From Streptomyces dioscori (GTDB taxonomy: Bacteria; Actinomycetota; Actinomycetes; Streptomycetales; Streptomycetaceae): DNA of 64,000 bases. Positions within the stretch are counted from its first letter, which is position 1; each line of letters starts with the position of its first letter. The notes under the pieces were generated by a model. That model was not told the origin of the DNA, did no database searches, and saw only the letters and a program-made list of their open reading frames with translations. The DNA is taken from the NCBI RefSeq assembly GCF_003024195.1, contig NZ_KZ679049.1, positions 105,711 to 169,710 on the forward strand. The letters are read 5' to 3'. Positions 1 to 7,879 of this stretch are shown piece by piece. Made by a program: the position numbers and the translations under genes.

Positions 1-1509
1 CTCGCGGAGCACGCGGGGCTGACCGTCAACGGCCAGAGCGCGGGCATTCTCACGGTGCTCGTCTTCGGCGCGGGGACCGACTATGCCCTGCTCCTGGTGG
101 CCCGCTATCGGGAGGAGCTGCGCCGCCACGAGGACCGCCACGAGGCCATGGCGCTGGCCCTGCACCGGGCGGGCCCGGCCGTCGTCGCGTCCGGCGCCAC
201 CGTCGTCCTGAGCATGCTGGTGCTGCTCGCCGCCGAGATGAACTCCACGCGCGGCCTCGGCCCGGTCGCCGCCATCGGCGTCGCCGTGGCACTGTTCGCG
301 ATGCTGACGCTCTTCCCGGCCCTGCTGGTGATCTGCGGCCGCTGGATCTTCTGGCCCGTGATCCCGCACTTCGGCTCCGAGGACCCGACCGAGCGCGGTG
401 TCTGGGCGCGGATGGGCAACCGCTTCTCGCACCGCCCCCGACTGGTCTGGGTCATCACGGCGGCGACCCTCGCGCTGCTGTCGCTGGGCCTGATCCAGCT
501 GCGCGCGGAAGGCATCAGCAACGCCGACTCCTTCACCGACAAGCCCGACTCGATCGTCGGCCAGGAGGTGTCCGCGCGGTACTTCCCGGCGGGCAGCGGC
601 GATCCGCTCGTCGTCATCAGCAACCGCGAACAGGCCGAGGAGGTCGGGCGGGCGGTCGCGGACACCCGCGGGGTCGTACCGGACTCCCTGGGCCTGCCAC
701 CCGGCACGAAACCGGAGTTCGAGGGCAAGGTCCTCTTCGAGGCGACCATGACCGCCCCCGCGGACAGCGAGGCCGCGAAACGGACGGTGGAGCGGGTACG
801 CGACGCCGTGCACGCGATCCCGGACGCGAACGCCCGGGTGGGCGGCGGTACGGCGGCCCTGCTGGACATGGACAGGGCGACGACCCACGACAACATCCTG
901 ATCATCCCGCTGGTGCTGCTCGTGGTGCTGCTGATCCTGTGCGCCCTGCTCCGCGCCCTGATCGCCCCCCTGCTCCTGATCGGCACGGTGGTGCTGTCCT
1001 TCGCCGCCGCGCTGGGGATCAGCGCGCTCGCGTTCCGGTACGTCTTCGACTACGCGGGCGAGACGACGGACTTCCCGCTGTTCGTCTTCGTCTTCCTGGT
1101 GGCGCTGGGCATCGACTACAACATCTTCCTGACCACCCGCATCCGCGAGGAGGCCGCCCGCCAGGGCACGCGCCCCGGCGTGGTCACGGGCCTCGCCGCC
1201 ACCGGCGCGGTCATCACGTCGGCGGGCCTGGTCCTGGCGGGCACGTTCGCCGCCCTGGGGACGCTGCCGATGGTCGCCTTCGCCGAGATCGGGTTCACGG
1301 TCGCCCTCGGCGTCCTGCTCGACACGTTCATCGTGCGCTCGGTTCTCGTGACGTCCCTGTTCCTGGACGTGGGCCCGAAGATCTGGTGGCCGAACCGACT
1401 GGCCCACGAGACCGCGAGCGCCCCCGCGGCCGGTCCGCCGACACCTCCGGCGCCCACCGCGGAGCCCCCGGCGGAACCGGCCTCACGACCGGGCGGCCCG
1501 CCGGAGTAG
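1..1509 (+). CDS. MMPL/RND-family membrane transporter, 3' part
   Basis: The frame is open from base 1, so the 5' end lies outside the window; 502 residues are visible. The fragment begins just before the transmembrane segment carrying the first conserved motif (GAGTDYALLLVARYREE), continues through several hydrophobic segments and an extracytoplasmic domain, and contains the duplicated second motif GIDYNIFLTTRIREE. The two G-x-DY motifs in paired helices are typical of MMPL proteins, the RND-superfamily exporters that move lipids or hydrophobic compounds using the proton gradient. Family members are usually about 700-750 residues, so about a third is missing. The C-terminus is a Pro/Ala-rich tail. 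The substrate cannot be told from sequence. No partner gene is visible; the next gene is on the opposite strand. Confidence 0.88.
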   Translation, partial: LAEHAGLTVNGQSAGILTVLVFGAGTDYALLLVARYREELRRHEDRHEAMALALHRAGPAVVASGATVVLSMLVLLAAEMNSTRGLGPVAAIGVAVALFAMLTLFPALLVICGRWIFWPVIPHFGSEDPTERGVWARMGNRFSHRPRLVWVITAATLALLSLGLIQLRAEGISNADSFTDKPDSIVGQEVSARYFPAGSGDPLVVISNREQAEEVGRAVADTRGVVPDSLGLPPGTKPEFEGKVLFEATMTAPADSEAAKRTVERVRDAVHAIPDANARVGGGTAALLDMDRATTHDNILIIPLVLLVVLLILCALLRALIAPLLLIGTVVLSFAAALGISALAFRYVFDYAGETTDFPLFVFVFLVALGIDYNIFLTTRIREEAARQGTRPGVVTGLAATGAVITSAGLVLAGTFAALGTLPMVAFAEIGFTVALGVLLDTFIVRSVLVTSLFLDVGPKIWWPNRLAHETASAPAAGPPTPPAPTAEPPAEPASRPGGPPE

Positions 1510-1553
1510 CCGGACCGGCCGCCCACAGCGGGTGCGAAAGGGATACGCGCCGG

Positions 1554-2978
1554 TCAGCCGGTCCGTCGGATCAACGCCAGATACATGGCGTCCGTCCCGT
1601 GCACATGCGGCCAGAGCTGGACGTCCGGGCCCTCCCCCAGGGCCGGTACGTCCACGAAGAGCGGGCGGGCGTCGATCAGCTCGGCGTCCTTCTCCTTGAG
1701 TACGTCGTTGACCACGGCCCGGGTCTCGGCGAGGTGCGGCGAGCAGGTGGCGTACCCGACGACTCCGCCGATCCGTACCGAGTCGAGCGCGGTGCGGAGC
1801 AGTCCGCGCTGCAACGGAGCGAACCCGTCCAGGTCCGTGGGCCTGCGCCGCCAGCGTGCCTCGGGCCGCCGCCGCAGGGCACCGAGCCCGGTGCAGGGCA
1901 CGTCCATCAGTACGCGGTCGAAGGTCCCCGGGCGCCACGGCGGCCGGGTCCCGTCGGCGGCGATGACCTGGTACGGCCCGGGGTTCCCGGCGAGTGCCTT
2001 CGCGACCAGTTTGGCCCGGTGCGGCTGCTTCTCGGAGGCGAGCAGCACGGCCCCGCGTTCGGCGGCGAGCCCGGCGAGCATGGCCGCCTTGCCGCCCGGT
2101 CCCGCGCAGCCGTCGAGCCATGCCTTGTCGGGTCCGTCGAGGGGCGCGTTCGCGAGAGCGATCGCCACGAGCTGGCTGCCCTCGTCCTGGACGCCGGCCC
2201 GTCCTTCGCGTACGGCGTCGATGGCGCCCGGCTCCCCGCCCTCGGACAGCCGCACCGCGTACGGCGACCAGCGGCCCGGCAGCGCGGTCTCCTCACCGAC
2301 CTCGCCGAGGATCCCGGCGGCGGTGGCACGGCCCGGCCTGGCCACGAGGGTCACCTCGGGCCGTTCGTTGTCGGCCTCCAGCAGGTCCTCGATGCCGGCG
2401 CGTCCGCCGCCCAGCGAGTCCCACAGCGCCGAGACGATCCACCGGGGGTGCGAGTGCACGACGGCGAGATGGTCCTCGGCGTCCTCGTCGTAGGGCGGTG
2501 CGACCTGCTCGATCCAGGCGTCCAGTTCCTGCCGGGAGATCTTGCGGAGCACCGCGTTGACGAACTTGGCCCGTCCGTCGCCGAGCACGATCCGCGCGAG
2601 GTCGACGGTCGCGGACACGGCGGCGTGCGTCGGGATCCGCGTCCCGAGCAATTGATGCGCGCCGAGGCTCAGCACGTCCAGGACCGGCGGGTCGACCTCG
2701 CGCAGCGGCCGGTCGACGCACGCGGCGATGACGGCGTCGTACGTCCCCTGCCTGCGCAGCGTCCCGTACACCAGCTCCGTCGCCAGTGCCGCGTCGCGCC
2801 CGTCGAAGTCGCCCTCTTCCCGCGCCTTCCGCAGCAGGGGCGGCAGCACGAGATTCGCATACGCGTCCCTCTCGTCCACCGCCCGCAAAGCATCGAAGGC
2901 AAGCATCCGCACCGGGTCCTTCTTGGGACGACGGTAGGGCTTGCCCTGCTGACGGGGCCGACGAGTCTGCTCACTCAC
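1554..2978 (-). CDS. rsmB: 16S rRNA (cytosine-C5) methyltransferase RsmB
   Basis: A 474-residue member of the RsmB/Sun family, which uses SAM to methylate a cytosine (C967 in E. coli) of 16S rRNA. The N-terminal ~150 residues resemble the NusB-like RNA-binding domain. The C-terminal half carries the SAM-binding motif DGCAGPGGKAAML, the MDVPCTGLGALRRRPEARW motif with a catalytic-loop Cys, and YATCSPHLAET with the second conserved Cys. I chose GTG at 2978 (protein starts MSEQTRRP) because GGAG lies about 10 nt upstream; an in-frame TTG at 2999 would add seven residues. It lies downstream of fmt on the same strand, the usual pairing, but with an unusual 453-bp repeat-filled gap. Confidence 0.92.
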   Translation of the reverse strand: MSEQTRRPRQQGKPYRRPKKDPVRMLAFDALRAVDERDAYANLVLPPLLRKAREEGDFDGRDAALATELVYGTLRRQGTYDAVIAACVDRPLREVDPPVLDVLSLGAHQLLGTRIPTHAAVSATVDLARIVLGDGRAKFVNAVLRKISRQELDAWIEQVAPPYDEDAEDHLAVVHSHPRWIVSALWDSLGGGRAGIEDLLEADNERPEVTLVARPGRATAAGILGEVGEETALPGRWSPYAVRLSEGGEPGAIDAVREGRAGVQDEGSQLVAIALANAPLDGPDKAWLDGCAGPGGKAAMLAGLAAERGAVLLASEKQPHRAKLVAKALAGNPGPYQVIAADGTRPPWRPGTFDRVLMDVPCTGLGALRRRPEARWRRRPTDLDGFAPLQRGLLRTALDSVRIGGVVGYATCSPHLAETRAVVNDVLKEKDAELIDARPLFVDVPALGEGPDVQLWPHVHGTDAMYLALIRRTG

Positions 2979-3035
2979 GAAAAAGGTGCTCCGGCTCAAG
3001 GGAAGAGATACATCCCCAGGTTACGCGCCCCAAAA

Positions 3036-3360
3036 GGGGCACGAGGAACCGCGCACGTCCACACCGACCGGGCCCCACACCTCCAGGCACGGCTCCCCGG
3101 CCAACACCCCCAGGGGCGCGGGGAACGGCGCACACCCACTACGGCGAAGCCCCACACCTCCAGGCAACGGCTCCACCACCGCCTCCAGGGGCGCGAGGAA
3201 CCGCGCAGGCCCACTACGACGGAGCCCCACGCCTCCAGGCACCGGAGCCGACCGGCCACCCCTTCAGGGGCGCGGGGAACTGCGCACGCCCACCGCGGCG
3301 GAACCCCGCACCTCCAGGCAACGGCTCCGCCACCGCCTCCAGGGGCGCGGGGAACTGCGC
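3036..3360 (+). repeat. Five-copy tandem array of the GGGGCGCGGGGAACTGCGC repeat
   Basis: The fmt-rsmB gap (2979-3431) has no gene. It is filled by five degenerate copies whose cores start at about 3036, 3113, 3188, 3267 and 3342, spaced 75-79 bp. Each core reads GGGGCGCGGGGAAC followed by TGCGC or a variant such as CGGCGC or CCGCGC. Between cores is a second shared block close to CACACCTCCAGGCA. The last copy continues into GACCAGCC, as single copies elsewhere in the window do. The sequence is seen directly; the function is unknown. Confidence 0.85.
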
Positions 3361-3431
3361 GACCAGCCGCCACCGACCCGCACCCGACATCGCCCGCTCA
3401 GAGATCGGCCAAGCCGTCCGCAGGACAGCAG

Positions 3432-4364
3432 TCAGCCCCCCACCACCTCGCCGGAGGCGATCCGAACCCCCCGGGCCCAGTCAGCCGCCCGCATCGGCTT
3501 CTTCCCCTGCGCCTGCACCCACAACAACTCAACGGCATACGACCCGGTACCGACGTACACATTGTTCTTCCCGACCGCCAACGCCCCCGGCGCAAGATCC
3601 GTCCGCTCAGGAACCGGCACGACCTGGATCAACTTCAACCGCTCCCCGCGGAACACGGTCCACGACCCGGGCGAGGGCGTGCACCCCCGTACGACCCGGT
3701 CGACCCGAAGCGCCGGCGCGGCCCAGTCCACATGCGCGTCCTCGACGCTGATCTTCGGAGCCAGCGTCACCCCGTCGGCAGGCTGCGGCACGGCCTTCAG
3801 CGTGCCGTCCTCGACCCCGTCCATGGTCGCCGCGAGCAGCCCGGACCCTGCGAAGGCGAGCCGCGTCAGCAGATCCCCGCTGGTGTCGGTGGGCCGCACC
3901 TCCTCGGTGACGGTCCCGTACACCGGCCCGGAGTCGAGCCCCTCCTCGATGAGGAACGTGGACGCCCCGGTGATCTCGTCCCCGGCCATGACGGCGTGCT
4001 GCACGGGCGCCGCCCCGCGCCAGGCGGGCAGCAGCGAGAAGTGCAGGTTGACCCAGCCGTGGACGGGGATGTCGAGGGCGACCCGGGGCAGCAGCGCGCC
4101 GTACGCCACGACGGGGCAGCAGTCCGGGGCGATCTCCCGCAGCCGCGCGAGGAAGTCCTCGTCCCGCGGCCGACCGGGCTTGAGCACCTCGATCCCGGCC
4201 TCCTCGGCACGCTGGGCGACGGGACTCGCGACGAGCCTGCGTCCCCGTCCGGCCGGCGCGTCGGGCCGCGTGACGACGGCGGCCACCTCGTGCCGCCCGG
4301 AGGCGATCAGGGCGTCCAGAGCGGGAACGGCGACCTCGGGGGTACCGGCGAAGACGAGCTTCAT
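3432..4364 (-). CDS. fmt: Methionyl-tRNA formyltransferase
   Basis: A 310-residue enzyme that transfers a formyl group from 10-formyl-tetrahydrofolate to Met-tRNAfMet for translation initiation. The N-terminal formyltransferase domain starts KLVFAGTPEVAVPALDAL and holds the signature SLLPAWRGAAP at 110-120. The catalytic triad fits Asn106, His108 and Asp144 (VNLHFS and LDSG). The C-terminal OB-like domain follows from about residue 205. Length matches the family. The ATG at 4362-4364 begins the conserved N-terminus. It is transcribed toward rsmB and diverges from the HTH gene at 4707. Confidence 0.96.
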   Translation of the reverse strand: MKLVFAGTPEVAVPALDALIASGRHEVAAVVTRPDAPAGRGRRLVASPVAQRAEEAGIEVLKPGRPRDEDFLARLREIAPDCCPVVAYGALLPRVALDIPVHGWVNLHFSLLPAWRGAAPVQHAVMAGDEITGASTFLIEEGLDSGPVYGTVTEEVRPTDTSGDLLTRLAFAGSGLLAATMDGVEDGTLKAVPQPADGVTLAPKISVEDAHVDWAAPALRVDRVVRGCTPSPGSWTVFRGERLKLIQVVPVPERTDLAPGALAVGKNNVYVGTGSYAVELLWVQAQGKKPMRAADWARGVRIASGEVVGG

Positions 4365-4706
4365 GGGTGGCAGTCGGCCTCTCGGGCGGTTTCACAACGG
4401 GCAGCGCACCAGTCTATGGGGCGCGGCTCCACGGGGCGCGGCCCCGCTTCCGGGGGGGGCGCGGGGAACTGCGCGACACGCCCCCACCGGACCCGCCGCC
4501 GAAGCATTCATCCGGAACGCCCTCGAAGCACCCCCGAACCACCGCCGAACCGAGCGCCGAACCGACCGCCGGGGGCGTACGCATATGCCTCCACGCCCCT
4601 GCTGCGTGACCACTCACCCCGAAACGCGTTGGTCAAGAAAGAGTTGACCAAAACGGGCCGCAATCGCGGCCCGGTCCTTTTCAACGCCGGTTCGAGAGGC
4701 TTGTTC
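4365..4706. other. Divergent intergenic region: repeat copy, inverted repeat and hairpin
   Basis: No credible gene lies in these 342 bases. 4456-4477 is one copy of the dispersed GGGGCGCGGGGAACTGCGC repeat. 4629-4651 is a perfect inverted repeat TTGGTCAA-N7-TTGACCAA. 4655-4672 is a GC-rich hairpin (GGGCCGC-AATC-GCGGCCC) followed by GGTCCTTTT on the plus strand. The inverted repeat looks like an operator for a dimeric regulator ahead of the gene at 4707. The hairpin could be an attenuator or an end point for leftward transcription. Both functional readings are inference. Confidence 0.55.
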
Positions 4707-5264
4707 ATGGCCGACCACGCAACCCACGACGCCCAGGCTCGGGCCAGCCTGCACTTGCTGGTGCGGGACATCGAGCGGGTCCGCCGGCAGGTGGACGCAC
4801 TGCGCACGCTGACAGCCCAGTTGGGCAACGTCTACCGCCCGCGCCGCTCCGGCCCCTCCACGGGCTTCGTCGTCTACGGACGCGCTCCCGCTCCGACCGT
4901 CCGCCTCGCCCAGGAGCTGCGGGACAGCGTCGAGACCCTGGTCACGGCCGCCGTGGACTTCGACCGCTCGCTGGGTTTCTCGTGGGACGCGGTGGGCTCG
5001 GCTCTCGGCGTCACCAAGCAGGCGGTGCACCGCCGTTACGGCGCCCGCCGGGCGACCGCCCAGGCCGCCGCGGAGGCCGAGCGCGCGACCGAGCCGTCGG
5101 GAGCACGCGCGGTCGGCGTCAACACGGGTATGCCCACGGTCCCGGCGGCCCGCTCCATGCCGATGCCGATGCCCATGCCGATGCCGACCCAGCCGACGGC
5201 AGGCAGCCCCACCCTCCGCGAGGAGGTCAGGCCGAACGCGTTCCCCGGCCCGCGCAACGGCTGA
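4707..5264 (+). CDS. Small helix-turn-helix protein, unknown function
   Basis: A 185-residue protein that I recognise only as a conserved actinobacterial type. Residues 10-40 are helical and charged. Residues 91-115 (FSWDAVGSALGVTKQAVHRRYG) read as a helix-turn-helix of the kind seen in sigma-like or MarR-like DNA-binding proteins. The tail is Ala/Glu-rich and then carries MPMPMPMPMP at 151-160, from a six-base repeat near 5157-5186. The ATG at 4707 is preceded by GAGAGG about 7 nt upstream; starting there removes a long out-of-context reading frame that runs through upstream genes. A terminator follows at 5298. A DNA-binding role is likely; the target is unknown. Confidence 0.75.
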   Translation: MADHATHDAQARASLHLLVRDIERVRRQVDALRTLTAQLGNVYRPRRSGPSTGFVVYGRAPAPTVRLAQELRDSVETLVTAAVDFDRSLGFSWDAVGSALGVTKQAVHRRYGARRATAQAAAEAERATEPSGARAVGVNTGMPTVPAARSMPMPMPMPMPTQPTAGSPTLREEVRPNAFPGPRNG

Positions 5265-5297
5265 CGCCCTCACCGGCCGATCCCTGAGCGGTCCCTT

Positions 5298-5326
5298 GTC
5301 TGCCCCCGACACCCTCGGGGGCAGAC
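5298..5326. terminator. Bidirectional terminator between the HTH gene and priA
   Basis: A perfect 12-bp stem (5298-5309 with 5315-5326, arm GTCTGCCCCCGA) with a 5-nt loop, lying between two convergent genes. There is no long U-tract, which is common for Streptomyces terminators. It could serve both strands. Confidence 0.75.
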
Positions 5327-5360
5327 GCGTATCTCCCCGCCTCCCACAGGTCGGCCAGCC

Positions 5361-5423
5361 GACGGGCCGACGGGCCGACGGGCCGACGGATCAGGCGGGC
5401 CGACGGGCCGACGGATCAGGCGG
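5361..5423 (+). repeat. Short tandem repeat, GACGGGCC units
   Basis: Three head-to-tail GACGGGCC units, then GACGGATCAGGCGGGCC, another GACGGGCC and GACGGATCAGGCGG. It sits just beyond the 3' end of priA. It looks like a replication-slippage tract and may vary in length between strains. Confidence 0.7.
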
Positions 5424-5431
5424 TCACCGAG

Positions 5432-7684
5432 TCACCCGATATCAGGCGGATCAATCCGGATCCGCACCACACCGCTCCCGCCACCACCCAGGCCACCCTG
5501 GTTGCCCCCACCGGGTCCACCGGCCCCACCGGGCCGACCGGCGTCACCCCCGCCTCCTCGCCCTCCCCCGCCCCCTCCCCGAGCACTCCCCCCACGAGCC
5601 ATCCGCGCAGCCTGCGCATGCTTCAGCGCGGAGGCCAGCGCCGCCCCCTTCCCCGGCGGCACCCGGATCAGCGCCCGCTCCCACTGCTCGCCCGCGGGCG
5701 GCGCCCCCGCCCGCCGCGGCCGCCCCGGGTCCGCCGGAGCCACCGGCACAGGTCCCAGCAGCTCGGCCTCACCGGGCAGTTCGACCGTGGCGAGGAACCC
5801 GGCGAGCGCCTCCGCGGTCCCGGACACGGACGCCATCCGCGACACCGGCGGGAACCCCAGCTCGGCCCGCTCGGCCAGCTCACGCACCGCGTGCCCGACC
5901 GGATCCCAGCGCACCAGCGCCTGCACGGGCCGCAGCGTCGGCTCGGCCACCACCACCACGGTCCCGCCGTCCGGCTGCCCCCGTACCAGCGCCGCCGCGT
6001 CGATCCACCGCCGCAACGCCTCCTCGCCGGCCCGCAGGTCCGGCCGTCCGAGCATCGCCCAGCCGTCGAGCAGCAGCGCCGCCGCGTAGCCGCCCTCGGC
6101 CACGGGCTCCGCGCCCGGCGTACTGACGACGAGCGCGGGCGACCCCGGCACCGTGTCCAGCACCTGTTCGCGGCCCGAGGTCCGCACGGGGACGGCGGGG
6201 AACGCGCGCCCCAGTTCCTCGGCGGTCCGCCGCGCCCCCACGACCTGCGCCCGCAGCCGGAACCCGCCGCACTCGGGACAGTGCCAACTGCTCTCCTCCC
6301 GGCCGCACCACCCGCACTGCAGCCCTCCGGCGTCCTGCCCCTCCAAGGGTCCGGCGCAGTGCCGGCACCGCGCGGGCGCCCGGCACTGCGCACAGGCCAT
6401 GCGGGGTACGTAACCCCGCCGCGGAACCTGTACCAGTACGGGCCCCGTCTTCAGTCCTTCCCGCACGGCCTGCCAGGCGAGGGTGGGCAGCCGCGCGGCC
6501 CGTGCCGCCTCGTCGCGCGCGAGGTCCTGGTCGCCGACGGTCCGTACGAGCGGAGCCGCCGCGCGCACCTGTTCCCGCTCGGCGACGATCGGAGCCGCCC
6601 AGCCGCTCTCGACGAGCTGCGCGGCCTCGACGGTGCAGCTCCAACTCCCCAGCAGAAATGCGCACTTGTCATGGGCGGCCCGCAGCAGCAGCACCTCGCG
6701 GGCGTGCGGCTGCGGGGCATGCGGTTCGCTGTGGCTGCCGTCCCCGTCGTCCCAGATGACCACGAGCCCCAGATCGCGGACGGGCGCGAACATGGCGGCC
6801 CTGGTCCCCACCACGGCCCGTACGGATCCGCGCCGCACGGCCAGCCACTGCCGGTAGCGCTTCTCGGGCCCGGCCTCGGCGGTCAGCACGGCGTGCCGCC
6901 CCTCCCCCAGCACCGAGGTGAGCGCCGCGTCCACCCGGCTGACGGCCCGCCCGTCGGGCACGACGACGAGGGCGCCGCGCCCCGAGGCGAGCGTCGCCGC
7001 GACGGCCCGCGCCAGTTCCTCGGCCCAGCCGGGACCCGGCAGCGCGTTCCACACGGCCCGGGGCGCCCCGCCGCCCGCGAGCGACTCGATGAAGGCGGGC
7101 CCGCGCGGATACCTGGCCCAGGACCCCACCGCCGGTGGCCCTGGCACGGGCAGCGGCTCGGGTGACGGCTTCCCCTCGGCGCGGGCGTTGCGCGGCGGGA
7201 CCGCCAGTTGCAGCACATCGGCCAGGCTTCCCGCATACCGGTCGGCGACGGCGCGCGCGAGGCCGAGCAACTCCTCGCTCAGCACGATCTCGGGCGAGAC
7301 GACGTGGGCGAGGGCCGCGAGGGGCCCCGAGTAGTCGGACTCGGCCAGCCGCTCGACGAGGAACCCGTCGATCAGCCCGCCGCCCTCGCGCCGCCCCTCC
7401 CGCACCCGGTGCCGCCCGGCCCCGAACCGTACGCGCACCCGCACCCCGGGCTGGGCTTCGGCGTCCAGTTCCTCGGGCACCGCGTAGTCGAAATACCGGT
7501 CGAGATGCAGCACGCCCTTGTCGACGAGGACCCGCGCGACGGGCAGATGCTGGGCGACCGCGGCCCCGCGCCAGGTCCGCGGCTTGGCCCGCGGCGCCTT
7601 GCGCACGGCGTCCCGGATCAACGCAAGCTGCTCGGGCGGCGCCCCGTCGCCCCCGCCACCCGTCTGCCCGTCGTCGCTGCTCAC
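5432..7684 (-). CDS. priA: PriA-like primosomal protein, helicase-inactive
   Basis: A 750-residue PriA (replication restart) homologue. The N-terminal DNA-binding domain is present (VLVDKGVLHLDRYFDYAVP near residues 53-70). Eight zinc-binding cysteines are intact as CAQC (431-434), CRHC (440-443), CGWC (457-460) and CPEC (469-472). The helicase ATP site is not: the Walker A position reads AGGGAPRAVW near 205-214, and the DExH position reads IWDDGDGSH near 310-318. This loss is known for actinobacterial PriA, so it probably bridges and recruits at forks rather than unwinding. The last ~45 residues are Gly-rich. GTG at 7684 has AGGA 8 nt upstream; a GTG at 7717 would add 11 residues. Confidence 0.9.
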   Translation of the reverse strand: MSSDDGQTGGGGDGAPPEQLALIRDAVRKAPRAKPRTWRGAAVAQHLPVARVLVDKGVLHLDRYFDYAVPEELDAEAQPGVRVRVRFGAGRHRVREGRREGGGLIDGFLVERLAESDYSGPLAALAHVVSPEIVLSEELLGLARAVADRYAGSLADVLQLAVPPRNARAEGKPSPEPLPVPGPPAVGSWARYPRGPAFIESLAGGGAPRAVWNALPGPGWAEELARAVAATLASGRGALVVVPDGRAVSRVDAALTSVLGEGRHAVLTAEAGPEKRYRQWLAVRRGSVRAVVGTRAAMFAPVRDLGLVVIWDDGDGSHSEPHAPQPHAREVLLLRAAHDKCAFLLGSWSCTVEAAQLVESGWAAPIVAEREQVRAAAPLVRTVGDQDLARDEAARAARLPTLAWQAVREGLKTGPVLVQVPRRGYVPRMACAQCRAPARCRHCAGPLEGQDAGGLQCGWCGREESSWHCPECGGFRLRAQVVGARRTAEELGRAFPAVPVRTSGREQVLDTVPGSPALVVSTPGAEPVAEGGYAAALLLDGWAMLGRPDLRAGEEALRRWIDAAALVRGQPDGGTVVVVAEPTLRPVQALVRWDPVGHAVRELAERAELGFPPVSRMASVSGTAEALAGFLATVELPGEAELLGPVPVAPADPGRPRRAGAPPAGEQWERALIRVPPGKGAALASALKHAQAARMARGGSARGGGGGGRGGGGDAGRPGGAGGPGGGNQGGLGGGGSGVVRIRIDPPDIG

Positions 7685-7776
7685 AGCAACATTCCTACCA
7701 GACCCCACTGACACCACCGCCCGCCCGGACCACCTCGCCCGAGCAGGCCCACCGGCAGCACCCCAGCCCTGAAACG

Positions 7777-7816
7777 CCGAGGCCCGGCACCCCTCGGACA
7801 GGGGGCCGGGCCTCGG
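7777..7816 (-). terminator. Terminator downstream of metK
   Basis: A 12-bp stem (CCGAGGCCCGGC at 7777-7788 with 7805-7816) continues, after one bulged A, into a further 5-bp stem with a 5-nt loop. It lies 63 nt past the metK stop and ahead of priA, so it should end most metK transcripts. Confidence 0.75.
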
Positions 7817-7879
7817 TGGAAGCAGTGCGGCGGAGGACCCGTGCCTCCGCCCGCAGCGCGTGAGCGCGGAAGCGGGAGG

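Noticed and set aside
3036..3360. CRISPR array
   Set aside because: Repeats are degenerate and the spacers are themselves similar; there are no cas genes nearby.
939..5264. A 1441-codon plus-strand open frame
   Set aside because: It runs through the end of the MMPL gene out of frame, antisense to rsmB and fmt and through repeats; only 4707-5264, in the same frame, is a real gene.
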